A stretch of 64,000 bases of DNA from NCBI RefSeq assembly GCF_900100395.1, contig NZ_FNFB01000026.1, positions 35,296-99,295 of the forward strand, written 5' to 3'. A program made the position numbers and the translations under genes. The notes beneath the pieces were generated by a model, which saw only the letters and a program-made list of their open reading frames with translations, made no database searches and had not been told where the DNA came from. This DNA is from Nonomuraea maritima (GTDB lineage: Bacteria > Actinomycetota > Actinomycetes > Streptosporangiales > Streptosporangiaceae). Of this stretch, positions 35,639-44,406 are shown in pieces (the first letter of the stretch is position 1; each line of letters opens with the position of its first letter).

Positions 35639-36484
35639 TCAGCGCTGCGGCTCGCGCCTGAACCACAGGCCGGGGACGTTGGTGTCATCAGCGGCACTCG
35701 GCTCAGGAAGCCGCTGGGACGCCACGGCGGCACGGTTCGGTTCCCGGAACCGCTGGGACGCCACGGAAGGATTCGGGTCACGGAACCCCTGGGAAGCCAC
35801 AGCTGGATTCGGATCACGGAACGTCTGGGAAGCCACAGCAGGATTCGGGTCGCGGAAGCGTTGCGCGAGCAGGTGGGCCCCGCTCTGCTCGCGGAACCGC
35901 TGCGCCAGCAGCTCGGCGCCGCTCGGCTCCCGATGCCGCTGCTCCAGCACGTCGGCGATGTCGGAGAGGAAGGCGTCGACGTCCACGACGAGATAGCCCG
36001 AGCGAACCACCACGGTCGAGAACTTCGCCTCCCGCACCTCCAGGGCCGTCACCGGGTACTCCGTCGTGCCGCGCAGCGTGGCCACGATCCGGTCGAGGAA
36101 GGCGTCGACCTCGTCCTCGTTGTAGCCCGCCCCCCAGCGACCGGCGCGGAAGGCGACCCGCTCGACCCGCGCCGCCTGCGTCTCGAACCACTCCTCGCGA
36201 ATCATGTCGCCGGTCGGTTCGGCCATGGCCAGCCGTACGGGCCGCCTGGCCTGCGTCTCCAGAGCCACGACGAACGCCTCAAGAGCGAAGTCGACCGCGA
36301 TCTCCTGGTATCCGCCGCGCTTGGCCCGGAACGTCGCCCTGCGCACCTCGTCAGCGGTCACGGGCTCCAGAACGTGCGGGCCCCGGCCGAGGGTCGACTC
36401 GATCCGCCCCACGAGGGCGTCCACCTCGACGGGGTCATAACCCGAACGCATGCCCATGACACGCGGAAAGCGGTTCAACCTCAC
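35639..36484 (-). CDS. DivIVA-domain protein with four DivIVA motifs and C-terminal 12-residue repeats
   Basis: 281 residues. Four copies of the short DivIVA motif GYxxxxVDxxL: GYDPVEVDALVGRIESTL (15-32), GYQEIAVDFAL (58-68), GYNEDEVDAFLDRIVATL (120-137) and GYLVVDVDAFLSDIADVL (163-180). In DivIVA/Wag31 one such motif targets curved membrane and is followed by a coiled coil; here it recurs with no long coiled coil. Residues 197-259 are tandem repeats of about 12 residues (FRDPNPAVASQ and variants), predicted disordered. Possibly a polar or septal adaptor. Alone between HAD and ABC genes. Role unknown. Confidence 0.8.
   Translation of the reverse strand: MRLNRFPRVMGMRSGYDPVEVDALVGRIESTLGRGPHVLEPVTADEVRRATFRAKRGGYQEIAVDFALEAFVVALETQARRPVRLAMAEPTGDMIREEWFETQAARVERVAFRAGRWGAGYNEDEVDAFLDRIVATLRGTTEYPVTALEVREAKFSTVVVRSGYLVVDVDAFLSDIADVLEQRHREPSGAELLAQRFREQSGAHLLAQRFRDPNPAVASQTFRDPNPAVASQGFRDPNPSVASQRFREPNRAAVASQRLPEPSAADDTNVPGLWFRREPQR
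35708..35896 (-). repeat. 36-bp coding tandem repeats in the DivIVA-domain gene
   Basis: About five units, read on the minus strand as FRDPNPAVASQ(T/G/R), with less regular units (FREQSGAHLLAQR, FREPNRAAVASQR) at the edges. The period is 36-39 bp. Copy number could vary by slippage. Confidence 0.75.
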
Positions 36485-36565
36485 TCCTCTTGACCTGTGC
36501 TGAGGCCCATCTATTGTCGGACCTTTATCCCCAGCATGCGACCTGACTTATAGGGTTACCCGATC

Positions 36566-37288
36566 ATGAGACTGTCCAGTGTGTCGTTTCGCTACCGAAA
36601 ACGTGAACACTTTGTCATCACGGACGTTGATGCGCGCCTCTTCCCTGGCGAGGTGATCGAGCTCACCGGTACGAACGGGGCGGGCAAGTCCACTCTGCTC
36701 CGCCTCCTGGCCGGGCTCACCCGTCCGACCTCTGGCGTGATTCTCGACCGTCCCGCGGTCGTCGGCTTTGCCCCCGACCGGTTCCCGACGGCCCAGCCGT
36801 TCACGGTTACGACGTACCTGCGGCACATGTCCCGCGTACGCGGCGGCGCCCGCTGGGAGCCCTGGGCCGAGCGTCTCGGCATGGGGCACCTCATGAACAC
36901 CTCCCTGCGCGACCTGTCGAAGGGCAGCGCGCACAAGGTCGGCCTGACGCAGGCGCTGATGGCCGATCCTCAGCTGTTGATCCTCGACGAACCCTTCGCC
37001 GGCCTCGACGCCGACACGCGGAAGACGCTGCCCGTGATCGCGTCCGAGGTGGCGGACCGGGGCGGGATCGTCGTCGCCAGCGACCACCAGAGCGGCCTGC
37101 GCGACCTGCCCGCCCTGCGCCACTGGACCCTGCGGGACGGCCACCTCGACGCGGACGCGCCCGCCACCGGATGGGACACCGAACACGTCACCGTGGCCGT
37201 CACCCTCCCGGCCGCCGACCTGCCGCGCTTCCTGACCAGGATGCGTGAGGACGGCTACGGCGCCCACGAGATCGAGGAGGCCGTGTGA
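36566..37288 (+). CDS. ABC transporter ATP-binding protein
   Basis: 240 residues. Walker A TGTNGAGKSTLL (about 35-46), signature LSKGSAHKVGLTQAL (with Lys-Gly for Gly-Gly), Walker B LLILDEPFAGLD, then VVASDHQ as H-loop. Small exporter-type ATPase with an extra C-terminal strand region (HVTVAVTLPAADLPRFL). Overlaps the next gene (GTGA). With the six-segment membrane protein it forms a two-gene exporter of unknown substrate. Confidence 0.88.
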   Translation: MRLSSVSFRYRKREHFVITDVDARLFPGEVIELTGTNGAGKSTLLRLLAGLTRPTSGVILDRPAVVGFAPDRFPTAQPFTVTTYLRHMSRVRGGARWEPWAERLGMGHLMNTSLRDLSKGSAHKVGLTQALMADPQLLILDEPFAGLDADTRKTLPVIASEVADRGGIVVASDHQSGLRDLPALRHWTLRDGHLDADAPATGWDTEHVTVAVTLPAADLPRFLTRMREDGYGAHEIEEAV

Positions 37289-37953
37289 TCGCCCTGACCG
37301 GCTTCCGTCTGGCCGCCTACATCCGTTCCCACCGCGTCTACCAGGCCCTTCTCCTGACCATGGCGCTGCTGGCCATCCTGTACGGCAGCCGGGCCCCGGC
37401 CGGCGCGGAGACCGCCGTGCTGACCGACGGAGCCGTCCTCATCATCCCGGTCCTCGCCTGGGCGGCGCGAAGCCTGCTCGACACCGAGCCTGACACGCAG
37501 CGCGAGCTGTCGGCGGTCCAGGTGGGCGGGCGGGGCAGAGAGATCGCCGCGGGCCTGCTGGCGGCGTTCGCGGCGTGCGCGGCACTCGCGGCTTTCGCCC
37601 TCCTCTGGGCGCTCCTGCTGGGCATCACCGGCTCCCCGTCGCCCGGTGTGCTGGGGGCCGTGGTGCTCCTGAACCTGCTCGCCACGCTGACCGGCACCGC
37701 GCTCGGCGCCCTCACCAGCCGCAGCCTGCTCCCGTCGCCGGCCGTATCGATCACGGCCCTGTTGCTCGGCTTCATGGTGATGCTGCTGGTCAGCTCGTCG
37801 TCGCTGTACTGGCTGACGGTGCCGCTGCTCACCTGGATGAAGGCGGCGAACGCCGGCGACCTCCTCGACCGGCTCCCCGAACTCACCGCGATCTCGCTGG
37901 CCTGGTGCACAGCAGGCCTGTCGACGTACGCGTGGCTACGCCACCGTACGTAA
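37285..37953 (+). CDS. ABC transporter membrane subunit
   Basis: 222 residues from GTG at 37285, overlapping the ATPase stop. Six hydrophobic stretches (LLLTMALLAILYGS, AVLIIPVLAWAARSLL, AAFAACAALAAFALLWALLL, GAVVLLNLLATLTGTALGAL, VSITALLLGFMVMLLVSSSS, and the C-terminal one). ABC-2-like small permease. Substrate not recognisable. Confidence 0.78.
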   Translation: MIALTGFRLAAYIRSHRVYQALLLTMALLAILYGSRAPAGAETAVLTDGAVLIIPVLAWAARSLLDTEPDTQRELSAVQVGGRGREIAAGLLAAFAACAALAAFALLWALLLGITGSPSPGVLGAVVLLNLLATLTGTALGALTSRSLLPSPAVSITALLLGFMVMLLVSSSSLYWLTVPLLTWMKAANAGDLLDRLPELTAISLAWCTAGLSTYAWLRHRT

Positions 37954-37997
37954 CCTCGCGTACAGCGCCCCTCACCGGCGATGGGCGCGGAACGGCT

Positions 37998-39098
37998 TTA
38001 TTCGGCGGCGGCGAGCTGGCCGCAGGCGCCGTCGATCTCGCGGCCGCGCGTGTCGCGCACCGTCACCGGCACCCCGTGGAACTGCAGCCGCCGCACGAAC
38101 GCCGCCTCGTCCTCCGGCCGCGACGCCGTCCACTTCGAGCCGGGGGTCGGGTTGAGCGGGATGAGGTTGACGTGCACGAGCTTGTTCTTGACCAGCTTGC
38201 CGAGCAGGTCGGCCCGCCACTCCTGGTCGTTGATGTCCTTGATCAGCGCGTACTCGATCGAGACCCGCCGCTTGGTCCTGGCCGCGTACGCCCAGGCGGC
38301 GTCGAGGACCTCGGCCACCTTCCACCGCGTGTTGATCGGCACGAGCGTGTCGCGCAGCTCGTCGTCGGGGGCGTGCAGCGACAGCGCGAGCGTCACCGGC
38401 AGCCCCTCGTCGGCGAGCTTGCCGATCGCGGGCACCAGCCCGACGGTGGAGACCGTCACCCCGCGCGCGGAGATGCCGAGCCCGTGGGGAGCAGGCTCGA
38501 CCAGCCGCCGGACCGCGCCGATCACCTGCTTGTAGTTGGCCAGCGGCTCGCCCATGCCCATGAACACGACGTTGCTCACCCGTCCGGGCCCGCCCGGCAC
38601 CTCACCGGACGCCAGCGCACGGGCGCCCGCGACGACCTGCTCGACGATCTCGGCGGTCGACATGTTGCGCGTCAGCCCTGCCTGCCCGGTCGCGCAGAAC
38701 GGACAGTTCATGCCGCACCCGGCCTGCGACGACACACACATCGTGGCCCGGTCGGGATAGCGCATGAGCACCGACTCGACCAACGCGCCGTCGAACAGCC
38801 GCCACAGCGTCTTACGGGTGGTGCCGCGGTCGGTGGTGAGCTCGCGCACCGGCGTGAGCAGGCTCGGCAGCAGCGCCCCGAGCTTCTCCCTGGCCGCCGC
38901 CGGCAGGTCGGTCATCGCCGCGACGTCGGTGGTGAGCCGCTCGAAGTAGTGGCGCGAGAGCTGGTCGGCGCGGAACGCCTTCTCGCCCAGCTCCACGACC
39001 GCCGCCCGCCGGTCGGCCATCGACAGGTCGGCCAGGTGCCGTGCGGGCTTGGCTCGCCGGGGCGCGACGAAGGTGAGCTGACCTGGAGGCTGGGACAC
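37998..39098 (-). CDS. rlmN: 23S rRNA (adenine2503-C2)/tRNA methyltransferase RlmN
   Basis: 366 residues. Radical SAM cluster CGMNCPFC (Cys128, Cys132, Cys135), FMGMGEPLANY, SLHAPDD, and Cys in REIDGACGQLAAAE near the end as the second catalytic Cys. Methylates A2503 of 23S rRNA and A37 of some tRNAs. It lies on the cdsA/frr side of the translation cluster, as in other actinomycetes; the SUFU gene is inserted between. Confidence 0.95.
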   Translation of the reverse strand: MSQPPGQLTFVAPRRAKPARHLADLSMADRRAAVVELGEKAFRADQLSRHYFERLTTDVAAMTDLPAAAREKLGALLPSLLTPVRELTTDRGTTRKTLWRLFDGALVESVLMRYPDRATMCVSSQAGCGMNCPFCATGQAGLTRNMSTAEIVEQVVAGARALASGEVPGGPGRVSNVVFMGMGEPLANYKQVIGAVRRLVEPAPHGLGISARGVTVSTVGLVPAIGKLADEGLPVTLALSLHAPDDELRDTLVPINTRWKVAEVLDAAWAYAARTKRRVSIEYALIKDINDQEWRADLLGKLVKNKLVHVNLIPLNPTPGSKWTASRPEDEAAFVRRLQFHGVPVTVRDTRGREIDGACGQLAAAE

Positions 39099-39216
39099 GT
39101 TGCTGCCTTTGCTTGAGGGGTTCTCGACCAGGGTAGTGAACGTTCGGATCGGAAGCGGAATTCCTGGTCACGTCGCACTCGCGTCCTGGTCTCCACCCGA
39201 TCTACAGTCATCTCGT

Positions 39217-40227
39217 ATGGCGATTTTTCGGTCGGCATCCGGCGCGGGCGGCACCGAGGTCGTCCTCGCTGTCGGCAACCCGTACGGGAGCCGGACGCTC
39301 GTGGTCGAGCGGGACGAGGACTCCTCGGTAGCTTACCTGTGCTCACCGGACGGTTCCGTGCACGGAGCCGTCTGGCTGGCGAACCACCGGCCCGCCCCGC
39401 CCGTGGTCGACCTGGCGCGGATCAACGCCGGTCTGCCGCCGTTGATGCCCCGTCCCAACACCCTGCATCCCGAGGGGCGCAGGCCGCTCGGACAGCTCAG
39501 CGCGCTGTGGTTCGAGGAGGGCGACGGCGTGGCCCTCTACGAGAACGACGAGCTGCTCGCCGTCATCCCGGGCTGGGCCGACATGCGCAGGGGAATGCCG
39601 GGCTACGCGCGCGACGCGGTCGGCGAGACGCCGTTCGCGTGGGCGCTGCAGGAGGCGCTGGAAGGGTTACAGCCCCGTATCTCGAACGCCAGGTCCTTCT
39701 GGCGCTGGCGCCACAGCGAGGGTGCGTGGCCGTCGCTCCAGCAGTTCGTCATGGGACACCTCGACCTGGCGCTGGGTCCGGCGGCCCGCTACTGGGACGC
39801 GAGCGGCGACCGCCTGCCGACCGTGGGCATCACCGAACGCCCGCCACACGGCGACCGCGCGTACACCGTGCTGTCGACGGTGGGGATGAGCTGCCAGCGC
39901 ATGCCGACGGTGGAGCAGTGGATCGACAGGCCCGGCGCGTACGCCCGCATCGAGCTGGCCGTGGCGACCCGCGACGACCCGCGCGACGCCGCGCTGCTGC
40001 TGGTGTGGCTGGCGCAGTACCCCTGGCACTCGGTCACGTGGCTCGGTCACGGACACACGGCGAAGTGGTACCACGAGCCGTCCACGTTCCCGTTGGGTCC
40101 GCAGTATTCGGGGGTGCTCATGCAGGCGAACCCACCCCACATGCCCGACATGTCAGGATTCGCCTTCGGCGGGGAGAACGTACGGTGGCTCTGGCTGTCC
40201 CCCGTCACCACCGAGGCCCTGCGCTGA
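39217..40227 (+). CDS. Suppressor-of-fused (SUFU) domain protein
   Basis: 336 residues from ATG at 39217; the frame is open upstream across the rlmN start, but this start gives the normal N-terminus. Bacterial SUFU-like features are LPGWADMRR-type sequence (VIPGWADMRRGMPGYARDAV) and the C-terminal block YSGVLMQANPPHMPDM then NVRWLWLSPVT. In bacteria SUFU domains often occur in polymorphic-toxin immunity proteins, but this stand-alone form next to rlmN/cdsA may be a housekeeping protein. Divergent from rlmN and convergent with cdsA. Function unknown. Confidence 0.8.
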   Translation: MAIFRSASGAGGTEVVLAVGNPYGSRTLVVERDEDSSVAYLCSPDGSVHGAVWLANHRPAPPVVDLARINAGLPPLMPRPNTLHPEGRRPLGQLSALWFEEGDGVALYENDELLAVIPGWADMRRGMPGYARDAVGETPFAWALQEALEGLQPRISNARSFWRWRHSEGAWPSLQQFVMGHLDLALGPAARYWDASGDRLPTVGITERPPHGDRAYTVLSTVGMSCQRMPTVEQWIDRPGAYARIELAVATRDDPRDAALLLVWLAQYPWHSVTWLGHGHTAKWYHEPSTFPLGPQYSGVLMQANPPHMPDMSGFAFGGENVRWLWLSPVTTEALR

Positions 40228-40234
40228 ACGACGG

Positions 40235-41074
40235 TCAGAGGAACAGCGTCATCAGCACCCAGACGGGCACCAGCGTCGTCACGAGCGAGTCCAGACGGTC
40301 CATCAGGCCGCCGTGCCCGGGAAGGATCGTGCCGAGGTCCTTGATGCCGAGATCGCGCTTGATGATCGACTCGATCAGGTCGCCCAGGGTGGCCAGCGGC
40401 GCCGCCAGCGCGCCGATCAGCGCACCCTGCCAGATCTCGCCGCCGAGCAGCCACGTCACCAGCCACGCGCCGACCACGGTGCACGCGACGAGCGACCCGG
40501 CGAAGCCCTCCCACGTCTTGCGCGGGCTGATCGCCGTCATCGGATGCCGTCCGAACAGCACGCCCGCGGCATAACCGCCGGTGTCACTGGCCACGGTGAT
40601 CGCGATGAAGACGAGCACGCGATGGTCACCGTCGGGAGCCTTGAGCAACAGCGCCACGAACGTGCTGAGTAACGCGGGATAGAACAGGATGAACACGGAC
40701 GCCGACGCGTCACGTACGAAGCCCTCGGTGCCGGCGGTGAACATCCGCCAGATCAGCAGGACGAACGCGAAGACAGCGAACGCGGCGAGTAACCACGACG
40801 CGCCCAGCCAGTAGGCGGCCGCCTGCATCGCGACCAACCCCGCCAGCGCCGGCACGACCGGGACCTTGATGTCACGGGTCGCGAAGGCCTTCGACAGCTC
40901 CATCACGCCGACGCCGACGGCAGCCACGACCACCACGAGGAACAGCTCTTTGACGGTGTAGAGCGTGCCAAGGACCAGCGCGCCCAGCACCAGACCGACC
41001 GCGATCGCCGCCGGCAGGTTCCTTCCGGTACGGCTGCCGCCGCTCGAACTGGTGCCAGCCGTACGTTCTTCCAC
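40235..41074 (-). CDS. cdsA: Phosphatidate cytidylyltransferase
   Basis: 279 residues, eight or so membrane segments. Signature ISPRKTWEGFAGSL and the C-terminal GDLIESIIKRDLGIKDLG, GHGGLMDRLDS. Makes CDP-diacylglycerol for phosphatidylinositol, cardiolipin and phosphatidylethanolamine synthesis. Follows frr, as in most actinobacteria. Confidence 0.96.
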   Translation of the reverse strand: MEERTAGTSSSGGSRTGRNLPAAIAVGLVLGALVLGTLYTVKELFLVVVVAAVGVGVMELSKAFATRDIKVPVVPALAGLVAMQAAAYWLGASWLLAAFAVFAFVLLIWRMFTAGTEGFVRDASASVFILFYPALLSTFVALLLKAPDGDHRVLVFIAITVASDTGGYAAGVLFGRHPMTAISPRKTWEGFAGSLVACTVVGAWLVTWLLGGEIWQGALIGALAAPLATLGDLIESIIKRDLGIKDLGTILPGHGGLMDRLDSLVTTLVPVWVLMTLFL

Positions 41075-41179
41075 TGAGAATCTCCATGTGCCACGGCCCC
41101 CGCCACCGGGGCGAGGGCCGTAGATGATGCTGACCCGCTCGCCGGGGCCGTCCGACGCGGCCCTTCGTCGCGGCGCCGC

Positions 41180-41737
41180 TCAGACCTCGAGCAGCTCGGC
41201 TTCCTTGTGCTTGAGCAGCTCATCGATCTTGGCGACGTGCTTCTGGGTGAGGTCGTCGAGCTCCTTCTCTGCCCGCCTGACCTCGTCCTCGCCCGCCTCG
41301 CCGTCCTTGATCATCTTGTCGAGGACTTCCTTGGCGGAGCGGCGGATGTTGCGTACCGACACCTTGGCGGCCTCACCCTTGTTCCGGGCGACCTTGATGT
41401 AGTCCTTGCGGCGCTCCTCGGACAGCTCAGGGAACGTCACACGGATCACCTGGCCGTCGTCGGTCGGGTTGACGCCAAGGTCGGAGTCGCGGATGGCCCT
41501 CTCGATCGCGCCCATCGAACTCTTGTCGTAGGGCTGGATGATGACCATGCGCGCCTCGGGCACGTGGAAAGACGCCAGCTGCTGGATCGGCGTCGGCGTG
41601 CCGTAGTACTCAGCACTGATCTTGTTGAACATCGAGGGGGTGACGCGGCCCGTACGGATGCTCGCGAAGTCCTCCTTCGCGACCGACACGGCCTTGTCCA
41701 TCTTCTCCTCGGCTTCGAGGAGGGTTTCGTCGATCAC
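41180..41737 (-). CDS. frr: Ribosome recycling factor
   Basis: 185 residues. MIDETLLEAEEKMDKAVSVA, FASIRTGRVTPSMFNKI, YGTPTPIQQLASF and the C-terminal DKMIKDGEAGEDEVRRAEKE are RRF hallmarks. Splits post-termination ribosomes with EF-G. 42 bp after pyrH. Confidence 0.97.
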   Translation of the reverse strand: MIDETLLEAEEKMDKAVSVAKEDFASIRTGRVTPSMFNKISAEYYGTPTPIQQLASFHVPEARMVIIQPYDKSSMGAIERAIRDSDLGVNPTDDGQVIRVTFPELSEERRKDYIKVARNKGEAAKVSVRNIRRSAKEVLDKMIKDGEAGEDEVRRAEKELDDLTQKHVAKIDELLKHKEAELLEV

Positions 41738-41779
41738 AGCGGCTCCCTGTCTACTAGCTGGCGGTATCGGGCTCGCTCG

Positions 41780-42571
41780 TCATTTGCCTGCGGGACTCAC
41801 CAGCGTGCCGATTTTCTCACCGCGTACCGCTCGCAGGATGTTGCCCTCGCCCATGAGGTCGAAGACCACGATCGGCAGGTCGTTGTCCTTGCACAGGCTG
41901 ATCGCGGTGGCGTCCATGACAGCGAGGTCGCGCAGCAGCACCTCGCCGTAATCGAGATGGTCGAACCGGACCGCGTCGGGGTTCTTGCGTGGATCGGAGT
42001 CGTAGATGCCGTCAACCTGGGTGCCCTTGAGCAGCGCCTCGGCGCCGATCTCCAAGGCCCGCTGGGAGGCCGCGGTGTCGGTGGAGAAGTACGGCGAGCC
42101 GAGCCCTGCGCCGAAGATGACCACGCGGCCCTTCTCCAGGTGCCGGATCGCACGGCGCGGCAGGAACGGCTCGGCCACCTGCTGCATGGTGATGGCGGTC
42201 TGCACGCGCGTCTCCACGCCGCGCCGCTCGAGGAAGTCCTGCAGGGCCAGACAGTTGATGACCGTGCCCAGCATGCCCATGTAGTCGGCCCTGGCGCGGT
42301 CGATGCCGCCCTGCGACAGGGTGGCGCCGCGGAACATGTTGCCGCCGCCGACCACGACGGCGACCTGCACGCCCTCCTTGACCGCCTCAGCGATCGAGTC
42401 GGCCAGGTGGTCGACGACGCCCGGGTCGATGCCGAGCGGCTCGTTGCCGGCGAACGCCTCTCCGGACAGCTTCAGCATCACCCGCTTCCAGCGAAGCGGG
42501 ATGTGCGGGTCTAGCGATGAGGAAGCCGCCGTCCGTGTGGATTCGTGGGCTGACTCCCGGTGGTCCTGCAC
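41780..42571 (-). CDS. pyrH: UMP kinase
   Basis: 263 residues from GTG at 42569-42571, eight bases after AAGGAGG (a TTG six codons upstream would overlap that site). Amino-acid-kinase fold: RVMLKLSGEAFAG, VAVVVGGGNMFRG, TAITMQQVAEPFLPRRA, YFSTDTAA, GTLVSP. Hexameric UMP kinase. An unusual 30-residue Ser/Thr/His-rich N-terminus precedes the domain. Confidence 0.95.
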   Translation of the reverse strand: MQDHRESAHESTRTAASSSLDPHIPLRWKRVMLKLSGEAFAGNEPLGIDPGVVDHLADSIAEAVKEGVQVAVVVGGGNMFRGATLSQGGIDRARADYMGMLGTVINCLALQDFLERRGVETRVQTAITMQQVAEPFLPRRAIRHLEKGRVVIFGAGLGSPYFSTDTAASQRALEIGAEALLKGTQVDGIYDSDPRKNPDAVRFDHLDYGEVLLRDLAVMDATAISLCKDNDLPIVVFDLMGEGNILRAVRGEKIGTLVSPAGK

Positions 42572-42624
42572 GGCGGCGGCCTCCTTCAATCGGTGGATCG
42601 TTCGAGCTCGAAGCTTGCCTAAGC

Positions 42625-43458
42625 CTAAGCCTGACCGACCTTGAAACGGACAAATGCGAGGATCTCAACGCCATTCTCGGTGGCGTACTTGCCCACGCTC
42701 TTCTTGTTGTCCTTCACGAAAGCCTGCTGAAGCAGCGTGAAGTCCTTGTACCAGCCGTTCACGCGGCCCTCGACGATCTTGCCGATGGCGGCCTCGGGCT
42801 TGCCCTCCTCGCGGGTCATCTCCTCGAAGAGCTTGCGCTCCTTCTCGACGACCTCGGCGGGGACGGACTCCGGCTTGAGGTACTGCGGCGCCATCGCGGC
42901 AGCGTGCTGCGCGACGTCCTTGGCGACATCGGCGTTCGGCTTGTCGAGCTGGACGAGCACGCCCACCGCCGGCGGCAGCGCCGGGTCGGTCCTGTGCATG
43001 TAGGCGCCGATGTAGCCACCCTCCAGCACCTGGAACCGACGGATCTCGATCTTCTCACCCAGCGCGGCGTTGGCGACGTCGAGGTGCTCCTTGACGGTCT
43101 TGCCGTCGAAGGAGGACTCGAGCAGCGCCGCTACGTCGGCCGGCTTGGTCTCGAGGATGTGCGCCACGACCTGGGCCGCGAGCTCCTGGAAGCGCTCGCC
43201 CTTGGCCACGAAGTCGGTCTCGCAGTTGAGCTCGAGCAGCGCCGCGGCGGAGTCGCCGTCCTGCTTGAGCGCGACCAGACCGTTCGAGGCGGTACGAGCC
43301 TCGCGCTTGCCGACGTCCTTGGCGCCCTTGAGGCGCAGGAGCTCGATGGCCCGGTCGAAGTCGCCCTCGGACTCCTCCAGCGCCTTCTTGCAGTCCATCA
43401 TGCCGGCAGCGGTGATCTCGCGAAGCCGCTTGACGTCGGCCATGTTCACGGAAGCCAT
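42625..43458 (-). CDS. tsf: Elongation factor Ts
   Basis: 277 residues. MADVKRLREITAAGMMDCKK, LNCETDFVAKGERF and the C-terminal core identify EF-Ts, the nucleotide-exchange factor of EF-Tu. Normally close behind rpsB; here the spacer is 948 bp, so it may need its own promoter. Confidence 0.97.
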   Translation of the reverse strand: MASVNMADVKRLREITAAGMMDCKKALEESEGDFDRAIELLRLKGAKDVGKREARTASNGLVALKQDGDSAAALLELNCETDFVAKGERFQELAAQVVAHILETKPADVAALLESSFDGKTVKEHLDVANAALGEKIEIRRFQVLEGGYIGAYMHRTDPALPPAVGVLVQLDKPNADVAKDVAQHAAAMAPQYLKPESVPAEVVEKERKLFEEMTREEGKPEAAIGKIVEGRVNGWYKDFTLLQQAFVKDNKKSVGKYATENGVEILAFVRFKVGQA

Positions 43459-44361
43459 TGCTCTTTTTCCTTGTGGGATTTCGTCGTCGTCATCGTGGAT
43501 CGGGCGGGCGCCGGTATCCGGCCACCCACCCTAGGGTCGTACGGCGGGCGCGTGCCGTACAGGCGCTCCGGGCCCAACTCAGCCCGTCTTGTGCAACTTC
43601 GCTCGCTTCGCCAGGGCATCCGCCAAGCCTCTTTCCTCAGCCCAGCACCCCGACCGAACTCAGCTCGCACTCCGCCCGGCACACCCCGATCTCGGCCGGC
43701 CCAGCTCGGCGTTCTGCCTGGCTCGGCACTCCACCCGGCACACCGTCGGACTTCGCTCGCTTCGCCCTGGCGCTCTGCCCGGCTTCGCTCACTCTGCCCA
43801 GCAACCACTGAGCTTCGCCTGCCCGTTCGGCGTGCTGCCGGCTTCGTTAACCTCGCTCGACATACTGCCCAGCCTCGCCTTGGCCTACCGCCTCAGCTCG
43901 GCACCGCCTCACGACCAGCTCACGCCCTCGCTCCAACTGAACCTCAGCGCCAGCAGCCGCCTCGACCGGATCCGAGCCTCGGAAACCCCGCAGCTCCGAC
44001 CGTTCGGCCAAGCCGGTGCCGACCTTACGGCGGCACCCAACCGTGGAACCCAGGTCAAGCGCTTCAGCACCCGGCAACGCCGGGCCTTCTCAACCGCTTC
44101 GCCCCATGCCCCGGTCGAGGCCGTCAGGCTCGGCCAGGTCGGCCACCGCTGTCTCGCCGTGGCATCGATCTGGCCGACCCGTCCGGCCGGCTTACGGCCT
44201 CAGCCCTGAAGTGGCCCGTCCGGTGAGTCTCGCCCCGGGCTCAGCTGATGCCGATCCCGGACGCGTTCCCCGCCTGACGAAGCCTCCAGGGCCGTGGCCA
44301 CCGGTGGTTCGCCCTTATTCAGCTGTAACGTCTCGTTGCTGCCCGCTTGGCGGGAGCGCCT
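43459..44361. other. Unusually long low-complexity spacer between rpsB and tsf
   Basis: No gene seen. The sequence is made of degenerate repeats: ACTTCGCTCGCTTCGCC at 43596-43612 and again at 43750-43766; CTCG(G)CACTCCxCCCGGCACACC at about 43663 and 43723; many CTCGGCA and TTCGC(T/C) words. Open frames here have implausible composition and no homology I recognise. A tsf promoter must lie on the minus strand, but I cannot place it. Confidence 0.7.
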
Positions 44362-44386
44362 GCCTGCCCCGACACGCGGGACAGGC
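44362..44386 (-). terminator. Hairpin downstream of rpsB
   Basis: On the minus strand GCCTGTCCCG-CGTGT-CGGGGCAGGC, a ten-base stem with one G-T pair, about 20 bp after the rpsB stop. No T-tract, as often in actinobacteria. It could also attenuate rpsB-tsf read-through. Confidence 0.5.
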
Positions 44387-44406
44387 TCGCACCCAACCGA
44401 GAGGCG

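Noticed and set aside
43589..44209. 206-codon plus-strand frame between tsf and rpsB
   Set aside because: Composition follows the degenerate repeats, no start context and no recognisable fold.
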